A DNA stretch of 64,000 nt from Tubulanus polymorphus (GCF_964204645.1 NC_134033.1:10576231-10640230), one strand, 5' to 3'. Positions 22,713 to 34,077 are shown, numbered from the stretch's first letter. Numbers and translations: made by a program. The notes: generated from the sequence alone by a model not told the origin.

Positions 22713-23462
22713 TTCAACATTTCGACTACATCCTGATATTTAGTATTAGTGTTAGGATAAAAGTATATACTATATCAATATTTCAGTATTCCCGAAGATG
22801 AATGACAGTTAGCAATAAGTCGAAACGTTGAATAAACTACTAGATAAAGGAAACATTTCAGACTCTTTTTATTCTTAGTATGCAGGGATTTCAGATCATC
22901 TTTAGACTCAGAGTGTTTCATTATGTAATAGTTATTATGAGGAAACATCAATATTCCTGCTGACGAGTATAGAAACAATACATGAGGAAGATTGTTGAAA
23001 CTTTGAATAAACTATTAGCTCAAGGAAACATTTCGGACTCTTCTTATTCTTAGAGTGCAGGGATTTTATATTATCTTTACAACGCGAACTCCGAGTGTTT
23101 CATCGATGGTTATAATGTGGACATCGGGACCCAGTTCCACAGTTGTGAGTTAGAGTTGACTCTGAGTTAAAGTTAGTTCATTTTCAATGTTTTAACCCAG
23201 GGTCAAATCTTAACTCAGAACTGTGGAACTGGACCCTGTACTATTCCTGAAGATGATTATCAGAATAAAGTCGAAACGTTGAAAAAACTACACTGGCTCA
23301 ATAAAACATTTCAGACTCTTTTTGTTATTCGTGTGCAGGGATTTTATATCATCTTAACAACACAAACTCGGGGCATTTCATCGATGGTTATAATCGAATG
23401 TAGTTTTTTACGAATGGTTATCAGAGTATTTTATCAATGGTTATGATGAGGACACAATCAGT
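22713..23462 (+). mobile_element. Tandem hammerhead-like repeat units with a nested MITE
   Basis: Core motifs occur at 22,784 (CCGAAGA core, then GTCGAAACGTTGAATAA), 22,949 (heavily changed) and 23,242 (CTGAAGA, GTCGAAACGTTGAA). Between them are the unit body blocks GGAAACATTTCAGACTCTTT, TTATTCTTAG, GCAGGGATTT, ATATTATCTTTA and GAGTGTTTCATCGATGGTTA. The first spacing is 165 bp. The second is 293 bp, or about 182 bp once the 111-bp MITE at 23,127-23,237 is removed. A decayed antisense motif lies at 22,713-22,750. No coding region. Confidence 0.7.
23127..23237 (+). mobile_element. MITE with GGGACCCAGTTCCACAGTTG TIRs, nested
   Basis: Ends GGACCCAGTTCCACAGTTGT and (reverse complement) GGGTCCAGTTCCACAGTTCT pair over about 25 bp, continuing into GAGTTA/TAACTC. 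The interior GTTAGTTCATTTTCAATGTT recurs in the copies at 28,560 and 33,609. It interrupts a hammerhead-like repeat unit between its GGACATC and the TATTC stem I arm, so it inserted after that repeat arrived. Confidence 0.75.
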
Positions 23463-24108
23463 ACTGCTCAATGAACATTGTCAGACTAGATTTTCGTTTT
23501 TTTTTTTGTGGGGACTCCATCATGTATGTACACGTATCAACCCTGCACCCCCCCCCATCGTTCCCATCCGATCGGCCGAAACGGCTCATATTCACGGAAG
23601 GCTAGCGGTGCCTTTTCGAAACAATGCGCATCAATTCATGCTAGGTCACTTCTTGGCAAATGGTGCACGGCGCTCTGACCAGGAGGTCAACAAAACAAAC
23701 ATGGACGGTCGCTCCAGTCAGTGAGGCATTAACTAAAATGCATCTGGACGGTTGGGCTGGTGAACCAGCCATTGAGGCATTAAGTAAACGCTGGCTCTAG
23801 AACTAGTGATGCGGACGAACACAGACCGCAGCATGCGAGACGATGCTAGTCGAGTCGTCGAGTATACGCACTGACAGCAACACGTGTTCGGCTCATTTGC
23901 ATAATAATTGACGTAATTTACATATGAATGGATCGATAATAAGCGATCGTGGTCACATGTGTAAAGGCAATTATATTATTAAAATTCACTAGCGTTTTAA
24001 TATTCTACTACGCTCGCCGACAATTTCACTACACGGTATAAAGAACCGATACATTCTTACAGACAGACCGGCGAAATGTACCATCGCCTCGCTTTTTAAT
24101 TACTAGAT
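23463..24108. other. Gene-free stretch
   Basis: Contains T- and C-homopolymer runs near 23,500-23,560 and unclassified sequence. An open frame at 23,437-23,724 has no recognisable domain. Confidence 0.45.
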
Positions 24109-24230
24109 GGACCAGTTGCACAGTCGTGTCATAAGTCCAGAAGCGGTCTTAAATCTCAAGACTGGTCTTCAGTCGTTAGTTTGGCTATAGAACTAAATTG
24201 GTCTTAGACTGGTCTTATGTGCAACCGGCC
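24109..24230 (+). mobile_element. MITE with GGACCAGTTGCAC ends (GGTCTTAGACTGG family)
   Basis: Left GGACCAGTTGCACAGTCGTG and right, reverse-complemented, GGCCGGTTGCACATAAG form TIRs. Subterminal AAGACTGGTCTT and GGTCTTAGACTGGTCTTA blocks are themselves partly self-complementary. This 122-bp copy is the simplest member, and expanded relatives are at 24,540, 30,566 and 44,640. Confidence 0.65.
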
Positions 24231-24539
24231 TCAGAGTTTTTGAATTGCGGTAGAAATAGATTCGTGCCGTTTTGTAAAGTAGCGGAACGGTTTACTGGGT
24301 TTTTATTTCGACATTTGATTTGCTCCGTTGATAAAAAGTAGCCTGTTGGAATTTCTGACGTATTTATGTAATTCAATAACAGTCTGGGCGACATGTTTTC
24401 TGTCTCGTGTTTCTGTTGTTTTGATACGATATTCGAAAGTTTCCCGTTTCTATCTTTTCATCTAGAATTCTAAAGTTTTTTACGTCATTTGCAATTAAAA
24501 CTACTAATGCCGCAGATTTTCATGTGCTTTTTATCTCCT

Positions 24540-24863
24540 GGGCCAGGTTGCATAGAAATGGCTTGGATATAAGACCAATCAAAGGCCAACTTATTCTATA
24601 ACCAATCTAGCAATTTTAGACCAGTCTGAGCTCATCTTGGTTCTATAACCAATCTAACAACTTAAGACCAGTTTAAGCTCCTTTTGGTTCTTCAACCAAT
24701 TCAACAACTTAAGACCCGTCAAAGCACATTTTGGTTCCACGGCCAATCTATCTTGAGTCTAAACTCAATTTGGTTCTAATGCATTACCAATGTCATAAAT
24801 CATGACAAGTCTTCAGAATTAAGACAAATTTTGACTTTTAAGTCTTGAATTGCATCTGGGGTG
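24540..24863 (+). mobile_element. Expanded MITE of the same family with internal repeats
   Basis: Ends GGGCCAGGTTGCATAG and (reverse complement) ACCCCAGATGCAATTC. Between them a ~47-50 bp unit (ACCAATCTAACAACTTAAGA, CCAGTTTAAGCTC, TTTGGTTCT) is repeated four to five times with divergence. Confidence 0.6.
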
Positions 24864-25288
24864 ACTGTTAGTTTAGCATTGTAAGAGTAGACTCAGGCGG
24901 CAATAACTACAAATATACAAATAAACGTAACAACAGCATTGCTGGTGCTATACAATATAATTTGTAAAATTCTGAGTCAATCAAACTGTTGATAATTCGT
25001 AGTTGATAATCCCTTGTTTGCACCAGGAGATATCTGATAAAGCTATGTTGTAGAAATAAGCTCATTGAAAGTGGCCGTTCGATGAGCGATCGATATAAAC
25101 TCAACGCTGAAATACAATAGAATTGCACTAAAACAATGCGCACCAGAGTTATTTAAACAAACATGTGTTACATCGAAATTCAACTTGTTCTCACATTCTA
25201 CACACGGTTATCGTGTGACTTATTGTCCCCGGATATCGGACAGCGCTAACCCCTTCAGACGCGCCTCCCAAATCAGAGGTATTCACAA

Positions 25289-25302
25289 GGGGGGGGGGGG
25301 GG
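25289..25302 (+). repeat. Homopolymer G14
   Basis: Fourteen G in a row, 43 bases before the start of a family A repeat. Confidence 0.9.
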
Positions 25303-25344
25303 TGTAGAAAATAATGCACAGTATACCCTATCATTGTCACATCC

Positions 25345-25620
25345 TCAATCAGTCGCTTGCCGTTAGAATACTGCTTGAATGAACCAGAACCGAATTTCCT
25401 AATTATGTGCTTCGATTTGAACAATTAATTCTGTGAAATTGACCACCGATCACACAACAATATCTGTACTTCGATTTCCGATTTCAAAATCATCAAATCC
25501 TCTGTTTCGCTCCCGCCAGGTGTGTTTATAGGGTTTATAGGGACACCGAATCAAAACAAATCAGACCAAATCTTCCAATCAAATAAACAACAGGGTCAAT
25601 CCTTATTTCAAGATAATAAA
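25345..25620 (+). mobile_element. Unclassified interspersed repeat, family A copy 2
   Basis: Same block order as 17,141-17,409, here with CAATCAGTCGCTTGCCG at the start and CAATCCTTATTTCAAGATAA at the end, so the family is about 270-276 bp with reproducible ends. No TIR or pol III promoter seen. Confidence 0.7.
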
Positions 25621-25974
25621 AATGGCAATGTCGCTTCCATCCCGCTACACTCATCACGACAGAGCGGAGTTGACTTTGTAAAACCTTCTTTGTATTTCTT
25701 ATTGCTGTATTTCGTAACAAACCACACCTCGAGACACCTGAACCCTAACAGAGGGACACCTGTAGACTATACGCTCCTCACCCCCTCAACCTCCTCGCCG
25801 CATCGGATATGTAATACTATTTCTCGCGTATTTAAACAATGCATTAAACTCTATAATCCTCAATAAAGGACGCGTATAGGCCGATACAGTACATTCATAT
25901 AATACACGACATAATGCGACACTGGCACCATATGTTACAACAATTCCAGGAAGATCACAGAGCTCTCACTCCTT

Positions 25975-26139
25975 CTCGCTCTCCTCTCTCTCTCTCCTCT
26001 CCCTCCTCACCCTCTCTTCTTTCCCTCTTTCTGTCTCCTTCCTTCCCTCTCCTGACCCTCTCTCTCCTCTCTTCCCTCTCCCTCTCTCTTCTTTCCCTCT
26101 CTCTCCTCTCCCTCTACCCCTCTTTCTCCTCTCTCCTCA
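25975..26139 (+). repeat. Polypyrimidine CT-rich tract
   Basis: About 165 bases of CTCTCCT/CCCTCT variants. The resulting Ser/Leu/Pro-rich open frames are not genes. Confidence 0.9.
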
Positions 26140-27363
26140 TTTGATTTCTACAAGGACAACAGTTTAACATTTTCACTTGTATATCATGTATGCAAGGATA
26201 AATTCTTTACATTCAAATCGAAATTATCAAATACTCAAAAAAAAAGATATAAGTTTTTCCACGTTATCTCGGTGTTCTCTGGGTGACGGAAAGGACAATG
26301 TATCCGCATTTTCTCTCGACAGATCGCCTGCCTTGGCTGCAACAGTTTCAAATACTGTTTAAATCCCACGCGCGGCCTCGGGCACCAATTATGTCTGTAC
26401 TATTTTCATTGTCTGATCGAGGTGCTTTGTCCTCGAACTCGTCTCCAGTTTCGGTCCAATAGAACTGATAGTCGTATGTCGTAATGTCGAATGTCGCTTG
26501 GAATATGTTAGTTACGCGCCGATTCGCTGTCATAAACTTTTCGACTCGGAAACAATGACAACTTTAACCATCGATAAAGCTTTATCTTCGTCGTAAATCT
26601 TGTTTAATTTTCGTCCAATTTTAAAACCAGTAAATTTGGTACGACCTTCGGACTGGAACGCGTTTAACCCAGTCCAGATCCCGGTATTAGTCTTACCCGC
26701 TAGTCTGTGAATAAATCTCACACGCACGCACGTGGAGATGTACAATCCAATCAAACATTTTACCATTATCAAACTACCAGTTCAGCATATCCATGATTAA
26801 TTACATAGAGTATTTTGCTTTTCGTTCCTTTGATCTTCGAAAGTCTTTCATCGAAAAAGTGCCGATCTCAGTAGCGTAGGGATAGAATGGGTCGGGGATA
26901 GGCCATGTCGACTGGGGAAATTTAATTAATTTGTGTTGTGACGATGTTATATACCACCCGTGGTCTACATCTGCATCCTAAGCGCCAGCATCTCCAGTGC
27001 GCGTGCGCGTGCGCGTGGCTGCGAGCGATTTCACCGGGGATTATAGCGTAAAAAACGTACTCGATCGGGCCCCGCGGCTAGGCTCAGCTCTCCTGGAAAC
27101 CAGCTACATAGTGTTAACCCTCCGCCGCGGCGTCTCTCTCCATAATCACGACTACTCGTAGATGCTTTAAGACAAAAGGCTTTGTTCGGCGACAAAGCGA
27201 TATACGTTTTAAACTGACTAATTTGTATCGTGAAACTATGACTTGTTTTGAGTCACTCTACGTTTTGGTCACGATAATATATTACTAATACACGTAGAAC
27301 TAGCGTAGTTTCGCAATAAGGTTTGACTCCATCTTTTTTGGTTGAATTGCTGTTGGTACCTAG
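26140..27363. other. Gene-free stretch
   Basis: No exon or RNA gene recognised. A short alternating GCGCGTGCGCGTGCGCGTG tract (about 26,998-27,017) could adopt Z-DNA. Otherwise unclassified. Confidence 0.5.
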
Positions 27364-27680
27364 GCGCGTAGCCAGGGCCCTCTAAAGTGCGAAATAAACT
27401 TCCAGTGGACCTTATAACGACGTCAGCGGCGAGGGCTCGAAGTTTTGATGCGAGGTCAGCTCGAAGTTTTGGTTTTAATATCTGGTACTCCGATCAGAAA
27501 AAAATATGAAAATGACCTGTTATTACAGTACTTTACAATATGACACTTTACGATCGCCGGGTGCAGAGTAGCAAATAGATCGACCAGTTTTTCTTAGGGA
27601 CATTTTTTTCATTGTTAAAATTGCGGGCCTTATCTTTCGTGGAGGGAGGGGGGTGAGTTCGCACCCGACGTGAAACTGGC
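27364..27680 (-). mobile_element. Second copy of the CGTAGCCAGGG element, opposite orientation
   Basis: Begins GCGCGTAGCCAGGGCCCTC. Its right half, reverse-complemented, matches bases 5815-5960: CCTCCACG-AAG, CCCGCAATTTTA-CAATGAAAAAAAT, AGAAAAACTG-TCGATCTATTTGCT, CTGCACCCG and AAGTGTC-TATTGT. It ends near GTGCGAACTCACCCC. An extra internal CGAAGTTTTG duplication is present near 27,438-27,470. Confidence 0.6.
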
Positions 27681-27704
27681 CGAACATTTTCATTGAGCGA
27701 GTAG

Positions 27705-27806
27705 TTTATTTTACCGTTTCAGCTATATTCTAATAGTCATCATCTGGAAACCAGAATGTTTCCTTGAGCAATATTCCTATATTGAGCAGTATTCCCGAAG
27801 ATGACT
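27705..27806. mobile_element. Fragments of hammerhead-like repeat, both strands
   Basis: 27,705-27,752 read on the minus strand gives CAGATGATGACTATTAGAAT then ATAGCTGAAACGGTAAAATAAAC. 27,788-27,806 on the plus strand gives AGTATTCCCGAAGATGACTG and then stops matching. The two half-copies face each other, leaving a truncated or rearranged element. Confidence 0.5.
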
Positions 27807-28214
27807 GCGTAATGAATTGATACAAATCTCGTGATCGTGGTGGTGGTTGCTGCAAATCTGATTTGTGCGGAGGCGGTTCAGCCGTGCGGTCTCTCAGCAC
27901 CATCAGCCCTTAAATGTATACTTATCAATCTGATTATTAGATGCAGCTGTATTCGTGAATGTATGTTCAATATGAAAGTGATGAATATTCTACAATTGCA
28001 TTTCACGAGTCTTCAATTCATTTACATCAGAATTCAATTCACCTTTGATTCAACTAATCCATACGGTTAGAGGGCATGTTCGGGAAGCTGTTTCGGAAAT
28101 TTATCATGATTTATCAAAGAAAGTCTAAACGCCTCCTGTTATGCGTTTCTTTCTGTTCTTCTGCAAGACATAATCGAAGGTATAATTCCTGGCAATGGGT
28201 CTGAATGATTAGGC

Positions 28215-28400
28215 CTATACCTGACTGGTCACCATATATCAATGGTCACTAACACTGACCAGACAAGCTGACTAAATGCTTCTATGGTCTAGAGGTTAGT
28301 ATGAAAGGTTAATCCTCCCTGATCATCTGGTATGCTGGAGGTCCCATGTTTCAGTCGCATTTCGAACCCCTGCTCTGGGAAAGATTTTACGATCGGGATG
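28215..28400 (+). mobile_element. Diverged SINE-like copy with GTCACC lead-in
   Basis: CTGACTGGTCACC...CACTGACCAGACAA is followed by TCTAGAGGTTAGT (A-box-like, about 28,288) and CATTTCGAACCCC (B-box-like, about 28,360). The order of parts matches 1715-1958, which supports one composite family. Confidence 0.45.
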
Positions 28401-28559
28401 GCGATTTTACCATACGCTCTGGTTTTCACCCACAGCTGTGTGAATAAGCTCCCAAAGGCTACAAGTATCATTATCAGTAAACCCGTGTTCCGTGCATGAA
28501 AACATAGAAATAGATAAACATTTATATAAATGCCATATAAAAAGTGCATGGCAATAATC

Positions 28560-28685
28560 TGGGTCCAGTTCCACAGTTGTGAGTTAAATTCATTAATTCT
28601 CTTAAGTTAAAACATTGAAAATTAACGAACTTTGGTGAACTAACTCAGAGTTAACTCTTAACTCCTAACTGTGGAACCGGGCCCT
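28560..28685 (+). mobile_element. MITE with TGGGTCCAGTTCCACAGTTG TIRs
   Basis: Left TGGGTCCAGTTCCACAGTTG and right, reverse-complemented, CAGGGCCCGGTTCCACAGTT. Interior AAAACATTGAAAATTAACGA and AACTCAGAGTTAACTC match (partly in reverse) the copies at 23,127 and 61,455. About 126 bp, non-coding. Confidence 0.75.
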
Positions 28686-29257
28686 GTAAGTAATGAAATA
28701 TCAATCTGAACTATCTAGAAACTAGTTGTTTGTTTGAGTTTATCCTCCTACCGACTCCCCTACCCCTGTTATGGGAGACTAGGGTCTCCCCATACGTGAG
28801 TTTTTCCCAAAGGGAGAACATGGCCTTCGATTATCGGTCGAACCCCGGGTTTCTACCAGGCAACTACCCCTCATTCACACCTAACTAATATAGGCTGGGC
28901 CTGTGGACGTCTTAGGCCACAGGTGTTAAAGGAAACTGGGAATCTGGAGGTCAACGAGACCGAGGCCTCTAGATATCTCTAACGAACAATACATACCCGC
29001 AGATTACACTACAGATTGCATTATTTGTATTGTATATATGTATTGAAATATTATCAGGTGATAAATAAAACTATTGTAAACAGAATTCGAGAGATACGTG
29101 TAGATTCCTCAAATCACAGCGGCGCGTCTCGGTGACAGGTGAAAATACGACGTGTATTACAACTAATTTACACTGGACCACATTGCGAAATAATCCTTTC
29201 CAACAGGAAGTACTCAGATACGCATCAGAATGTGGATCTGCAACTCGGCCCAGAAAT
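28686..29257. other. Gene-free stretch
   Basis: Unclassified sequence, including short local inverted repeats such as GGGAGACTAGGGTCTCCC near 28,782. No gene recognised. Confidence 0.45.
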
Positions 29258-29765
29258 GTGGAACTGAGCCATGAATTGTGGAACTGGGTTCAGAGCTGTG
29301 GAACTGGATTCAGAACTGTGGAACTGGGTTCATAACTGTGGAACTGGGTTCAGAACTGTGGATCTGAGTCCTGTACTGTGGAACCGGATCTTGAACTGCG
29401 GAACTGGGTTCAGAACAGTGAAACTGGGTCCTGAAAGGTGGAACTGTGTACATAACTGTGGAACTGGGTCCTGAACTGTGGAACTGGGTTCAGAACTGTG
29501 GATCTCAGTCCTGTACCGCGGAATTAAATCTTGAACTGTGGAACGGGTCCTGAACTGTGGAACTGGGTTCATAACTATGTGAATCTGAGTCAAGATCTGT
29601 GGAACTGGATCCAGTAACTGCAGAACCGAATCCTGAACTGTGGAACTGTGGACCTAGTAACTGTGGAACTAAATCCTCCCTGAATTGTTGAACTTGGAAC
29701 TGGGTCTTGAACTGTGGAACTTCTGTGTCCTGGACTGCGGAACTTGGTTCAGATTTTGTGGAATT
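29258..29765 (+). repeat. 20-bp minisatellite (AACTGTGGAACTGGGTTCAG), about 25 units
   Basis: Irregular but clear 20-bp ladder of GAACTGTGGAACTGGGTCCT / TTCAG variants. The unit is the MITE TIR sequence (compare the right end of 23,127-23,237) in direct tandem. Long plus- and minus-strand open frames rich in CGTGF or FRTVELG motifs follow from the repeat. Confidence 0.9.
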
Positions 29766-30565
29766 ACGTAGACATTTAAATACATATGTAATGAATTCAA
29801 ATATCAGAAAAAATGTCACCTTCCAAAACCACGTAAAACACAGCCTGATGATATATATATATGCATAAAAGTATGTTAGTCGTGTACACTTAGGGGCAGC
29901 TGCTGGCTTCAATGAGTCACAACCGACTCTTGGGTAAACATCATGAAAACCACTTCAAATCGCGAAAACTGGGCCGCGAAAATCAGATGAAGTCTTCTGG
30001 CTGCCCTCAAACCAGGCATATCTATAAAGTATCTAAAGTGTTTAACATATTTGATCGAGAGATGACCTAGCCGATATACATATTGATAATGATTCGAGCC
30101 CGGGAAATCGGTACTTCCCGTAAGAACAATTCATTAAAGGAAACATCTCGATTCGCCGCTCGCTGGGATGGATAGGTTTCTGATTGATTCTCAGTCGATG
30201 ATTGGTCGATATTCGAGTGCTCCTCTCGTCGGTCAGAGGTGACCTACAAACATTTTGATTCTCAAATGTCATGCAAATGCCGTGCATCTGAAATACTTTT
30301 AATTCCACATGAAACAGTTCAGAAACTTTCTGGTTATTAGTGACACTAAGAAGGGAACATTTCCCGTTCAGTAGAGGGTAGCCGGGGTTCGTGCAGTACA
30401 ATCATGTTCGAATCCCAAAACTTCACAAATATATCATGAGAATTTAATCACGTGTGTCCTTAACTTGTACCCACTGTACTGCTCAAGTCTTGAATTTCAA
30501 AGACAATTCTGAAGTTAATGATCAATAAACCAAGATGGTCATAAAAGTCCTGGCTGCATTCAACT
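29766..30565. other. Gene-free stretch
   Basis: No gene or known repeat recognised. A minus-strand open frame at 30,042-30,401 shows no family motif. Confidence 0.45.
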
Positions 30566-31245
30566 GGCTCCAGTTGCACAGCCGTGATCCAAAAGTGGTC
30601 TTAAGATCATGTTGTCATACATATAGATAGAACTAAACTGATGTTTAAACTGGTCTTGATTTCTTGGTTGGTTAACTAAAATGAGCTTAGACTGGTCTTG
30701 AGTTGTTATACTGGTTATAGAACTAAAATGAGCTTAGACTGGTCTTTAGTTGTTATACTGGTTATAGAACTAAAATGAGCTTAGACTGGTCTTTAGTTGT
30801 TATACTGGTTATAGAACTAAAATGAGCTTAGACTGGTCTTTAGTTGTTATACTGGTTATAGAACTAAAATGAGCTTAGACTGGGTCTTAAGTTCATAAAT
30901 TGGTTATACAACCAAAATCAGCTTAGACTGGTCTTAAGTTCATAAATTGATTATACAACCAAAATGAGCTTAGATTGGTCTTAAGTTCTTAAATTGGTTA
31001 TAGAACCAAATTGTGCTTAGATTGGTCTTAAGTTGTTAGATCGATTTCAGAACCAAAAAAGAGCTGAGACTGGTCTGAAGGTGTTAGATCTGTTATCAAA
31101 CCAAAATGAACTTAGACTGGTCTTAAGGTGTTAGATCTGTTATCAAACCAAAATGAACTTAGACTGGTCTTAATTTGATTGATTGGTTACAGAACCAAAT
31201 TGGGCTCAGACCGGTCTCAAGTCCAAGCCTCGACTGGTGTCCCGC
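30566..31245 (+). repeat. 47-bp tandem array inside a CCAGTTGCAC MITE, about 12-13 units
   Basis: Starts with a MITE end (GGCTCCAGTTGCACAGCCGTG, partial) and continues with GACTGGTCTTTAGTTGTTAT, ACTGGTTATAGAACTAAAAT and GAGCTTA units. Four consecutive 47-bp units near 30,690-30,880 are almost identical; later units drift (GGTGTTAGATCTGTTATCAA). It ends near GGTCTCAAGTCCAAGCC. An interior segment of the 24,109-type MITE has been amplified. Confidence 0.85.
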
Positions 31246-32170
31246 TGTTTGACTGGTTCACTGCGATGTTAATCCGTCACTAATAATAATCCTTACCGTT
31301 TTATCGAGAATGAATACGATATATTGTGATTATATGATTTCTTCGATGTAAAGATCAATACATCGCCGATAAAGCCCGATTTGCGAGAGCGCGGCAACAT
31401 CTGTTCAACAATTCTCCGTGACGGTTTACGAGGTAACATCTTGCGTTAGATAGCAACAAGCGATTATACCGACAGGCAGGCAGGCAGGCAGGCGCATAGG
31501 ACAGCTATATCTTAACCTTATACTGACTAGATCCATACATACATATGCGCACGATTTCAATAATAGTCCTAATAATAATAATGTCGGTAATAATAATAAT
31601 ATATATTCATCAATATATACCTATCTATATGTAGAAGATTTATATAATATAATACTTAATTTGCCAACACCTGCTCCACAGAATTCATGCCCCCTAAAGG
31701 TTGTACCGATAAATGGGGTTACTGGAATGTGATTGAGCTTGAACTTGAGCCAGCTTTAGCTTGGCACTTAACTCAATTCCTTTACAATTGAGTTAAGATT
31801 GAAATTAAGATCAACATCTAGACAATTCCAGTCATTCTTCGTTTAATAAATGTATAGATCGTTCGTCTGTCCTTGGAGTAATATTATTCATGAAATATTC
31901 CAAGGTCTGGTAATAACAGCTTCACGGTCTGTTGTAAAATATGTCGCTCGTTCGACGAATGTCGAATTCTGCTAGCTAATCTAACAACTTAAGTCGGATT
32001 GATCCTCATATTTTCAAATCTGTAAAATCGAGCTCTTGGTTTAAAGAGATAGGTCTAGATTTAGCCCATTGCGATAATGAGCTCAGTCTATGAAACTTGA
32101 GTGGATTTCAGAGATTTCTTCACTCATCTTGTTTAGAAATATGCTATGTGGTCAGGGAATCGATCTTTGG
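31246..32170. other. Gene-free stretch with (CAGG)n
   Basis: Contains (CAGG)n at 31,473-31,493 and an AATAAT-rich stretch near 31,560-31,660. No gene recognised. Confidence 0.5.
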
Positions 32171-32310
32171 TTAGATCCGGGCGCCTCCGATTGCAAACTT
32201 AGGTTAAATCCGGGCGTCTCCGACTGCTGGGTGAATACTGGAGCCTCCGACTGCGAGATTGGATTTAATCCGGACAACTCCGACTGATGTCCAGGATTAA
32301 ATCCGGAGGA
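32171..32310 (+). repeat. ~39-bp minisatellite, about 3.5 units
   Basis: Units of TTAAATCCGGGCGCCTCCGA followed by CTGC and a variable 13-base linker. Diverged short array. Confidence 0.7.
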
Positions 32311-33122
32311 CAGATCAGGATCAGGATTAAATCATTTATTCATGTGGTACCCTCATCACGTAGAATCCTTTTTTGGAAAGTCCTCGGGCCGGAAGAGGGG
32401 ATTTTAGGGGGTTGGACGATAGGTCAGGTTCCGGTGCGTCCATTCAGCAGCAGCAGCAAATAGGGCGAGTGGTGATAGTGGATATTCTGCAGCAGTCGAG
32501 GATCCAGGGAACAGTTGTTGTACAATGAAATCGTTGAGATTTGGATTCAAAAGTTTATGACTCCAACTGGACTCTCGAACCAGACTCCACGAGACGGGAA
32601 AAAAACAAACGTCCTCCAAAGCAGAAAACAAAAAGCGGCAACGAAACGAATAAACAAAACAATAAAACCTCGTTTTATATTTTAACGCACTTTTAACTTT
32701 ATTGAAATCGTTTGTTTTTTTTTTAATTAATTAATTAATTTTTTTTCGTATCGGCATATCAATTCGTTTTGTTATCGGTTTCGGGGATACTCCCCCGAAA
32801 CGTCCGGTACACTTATAAAAAGCAAATATTCGTTTCGTAATTCTCTTTTTTAAACTATTATTATACAGAGCTATTCGGTTAATTTTTTTAATTATTCTAA
32901 ATCTTTTTTTCATATATAAACATGATTTTCGTATACATCAGTATTCTATACATCATCATCATCATCATCATCATCAACATCGTTATTAGTTACATATAAG
33001 GCAGCACCTTTCCGGTCCGCCACGGCGCTGTCTGATTCGCCGTACAAAAAAAATAATAAGCTATACCAAAAAAATCATCATCATCATCATAATCGTATTA
33101 ATCATTCAATAAAATTATAATC

Positions 33123-33159
<37 letters not shown>

Positions 33160-33608
33160 GGTACATACACAAGAGATTTCTTCCAACTCAGAGAAACAAA
33201 AAAATGTGATAAACGTAAAAAATAGATTTTCTTGTTTATATATAAATGCTTTTCGTACCAGTCTGTATACGCTGTTTCGTATCAGACCCCGGATCGCGGC
33301 GAGTTGCGTGCGCAACACACGGGGAGAGATAGAGAGCACACACGCGCACGCAGAGTATCCGTATCATCGCTTTCGGATACGCGAACCACCATATAGTAGC
33401 ATCCAACCCCAGCGAGTAGGTCCTATAGCAATATTCACGAGTTTAAAAAAAATTGACCATTTTTGACCGCACGATAACCCCCGCGCTCTCGCCGACCCCC
33501 TCTGACTCCTGCTGCTGCCCCCTAGAAACCCGACCCTCGGCCTATTTCAGTGATATGTTATTCCTTATAATGAGATGCGATTTTTCTTCGTACAAAAAAA
33601 ATACAAGA
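32311..33608. other. Gene-free stretch with microsatellites
   Basis: From about 32,640 the sequence changes character: fewer transposon pieces, many A/T homopolymers and frequent CpG. (ATC)n lies at 32,950-32,976 and (TAA)n at 33,122-33,159. Bases 32,404-32,640 are open in several frames and contain GCAGCAGCAGCA, but no frame resembles a protein I recognise. It could be a terminal exon of an unseen gene or nothing. Confidence 0.4.
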
Positions 33609-33728
33609 CACTGGATTCAGTTCTTCGGTGGCGAGTTAAGCGTTGAATCATCAGAGTTACAACGAGTTCATTTTCAATGAGTTAATTCTCGACGCTAAAC
33701 TCGCAACAACGTGGAACTGGGCCCAGTG
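33609..33728 (+). mobile_element. MITE of the GGGCCCAGTTCCAC family
   Basis: Left CACTGGATTCAGTTCTTCGG and right, reverse-complemented, CACTGGGCCCAGTTCCACG. Subterminal GGCGAGTTAAGCG and CGCTAAACTCGC also pair. Interior GAGTTCATTTTCAATGAGTT is shared with 23,127. About 120 bp. Confidence 0.65.
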
Positions 33729-34077
33729 TTTTATTACCCTGTTAACCCGATTTAGCCAATAACAGCGGAGTACAGTTGAAATTCTTAGTTTCCCCTACCC
33801 CCTATACGACCCTCCCCACAATCAGCGGTTCAAATCAATGGCCGTTGCTGACACCAGGTAACTCATCAATTTCGCCCATCTCGAAAAAAAAATCTCCTAA
33901 TGTTTCGTGTTTGCAACCGACAACACATTTTCAACAGACGACGCAAACGTGTCAGCTTATATATGTATATATAAATACCGCTGCTCTTCATGGTGGCCCC
34001 AAATCAAAACGGAAATAAAATATTTCAAACATTCGATTAGAAAAGATTATTACATTTACAGCACATTTTATAGTCCG

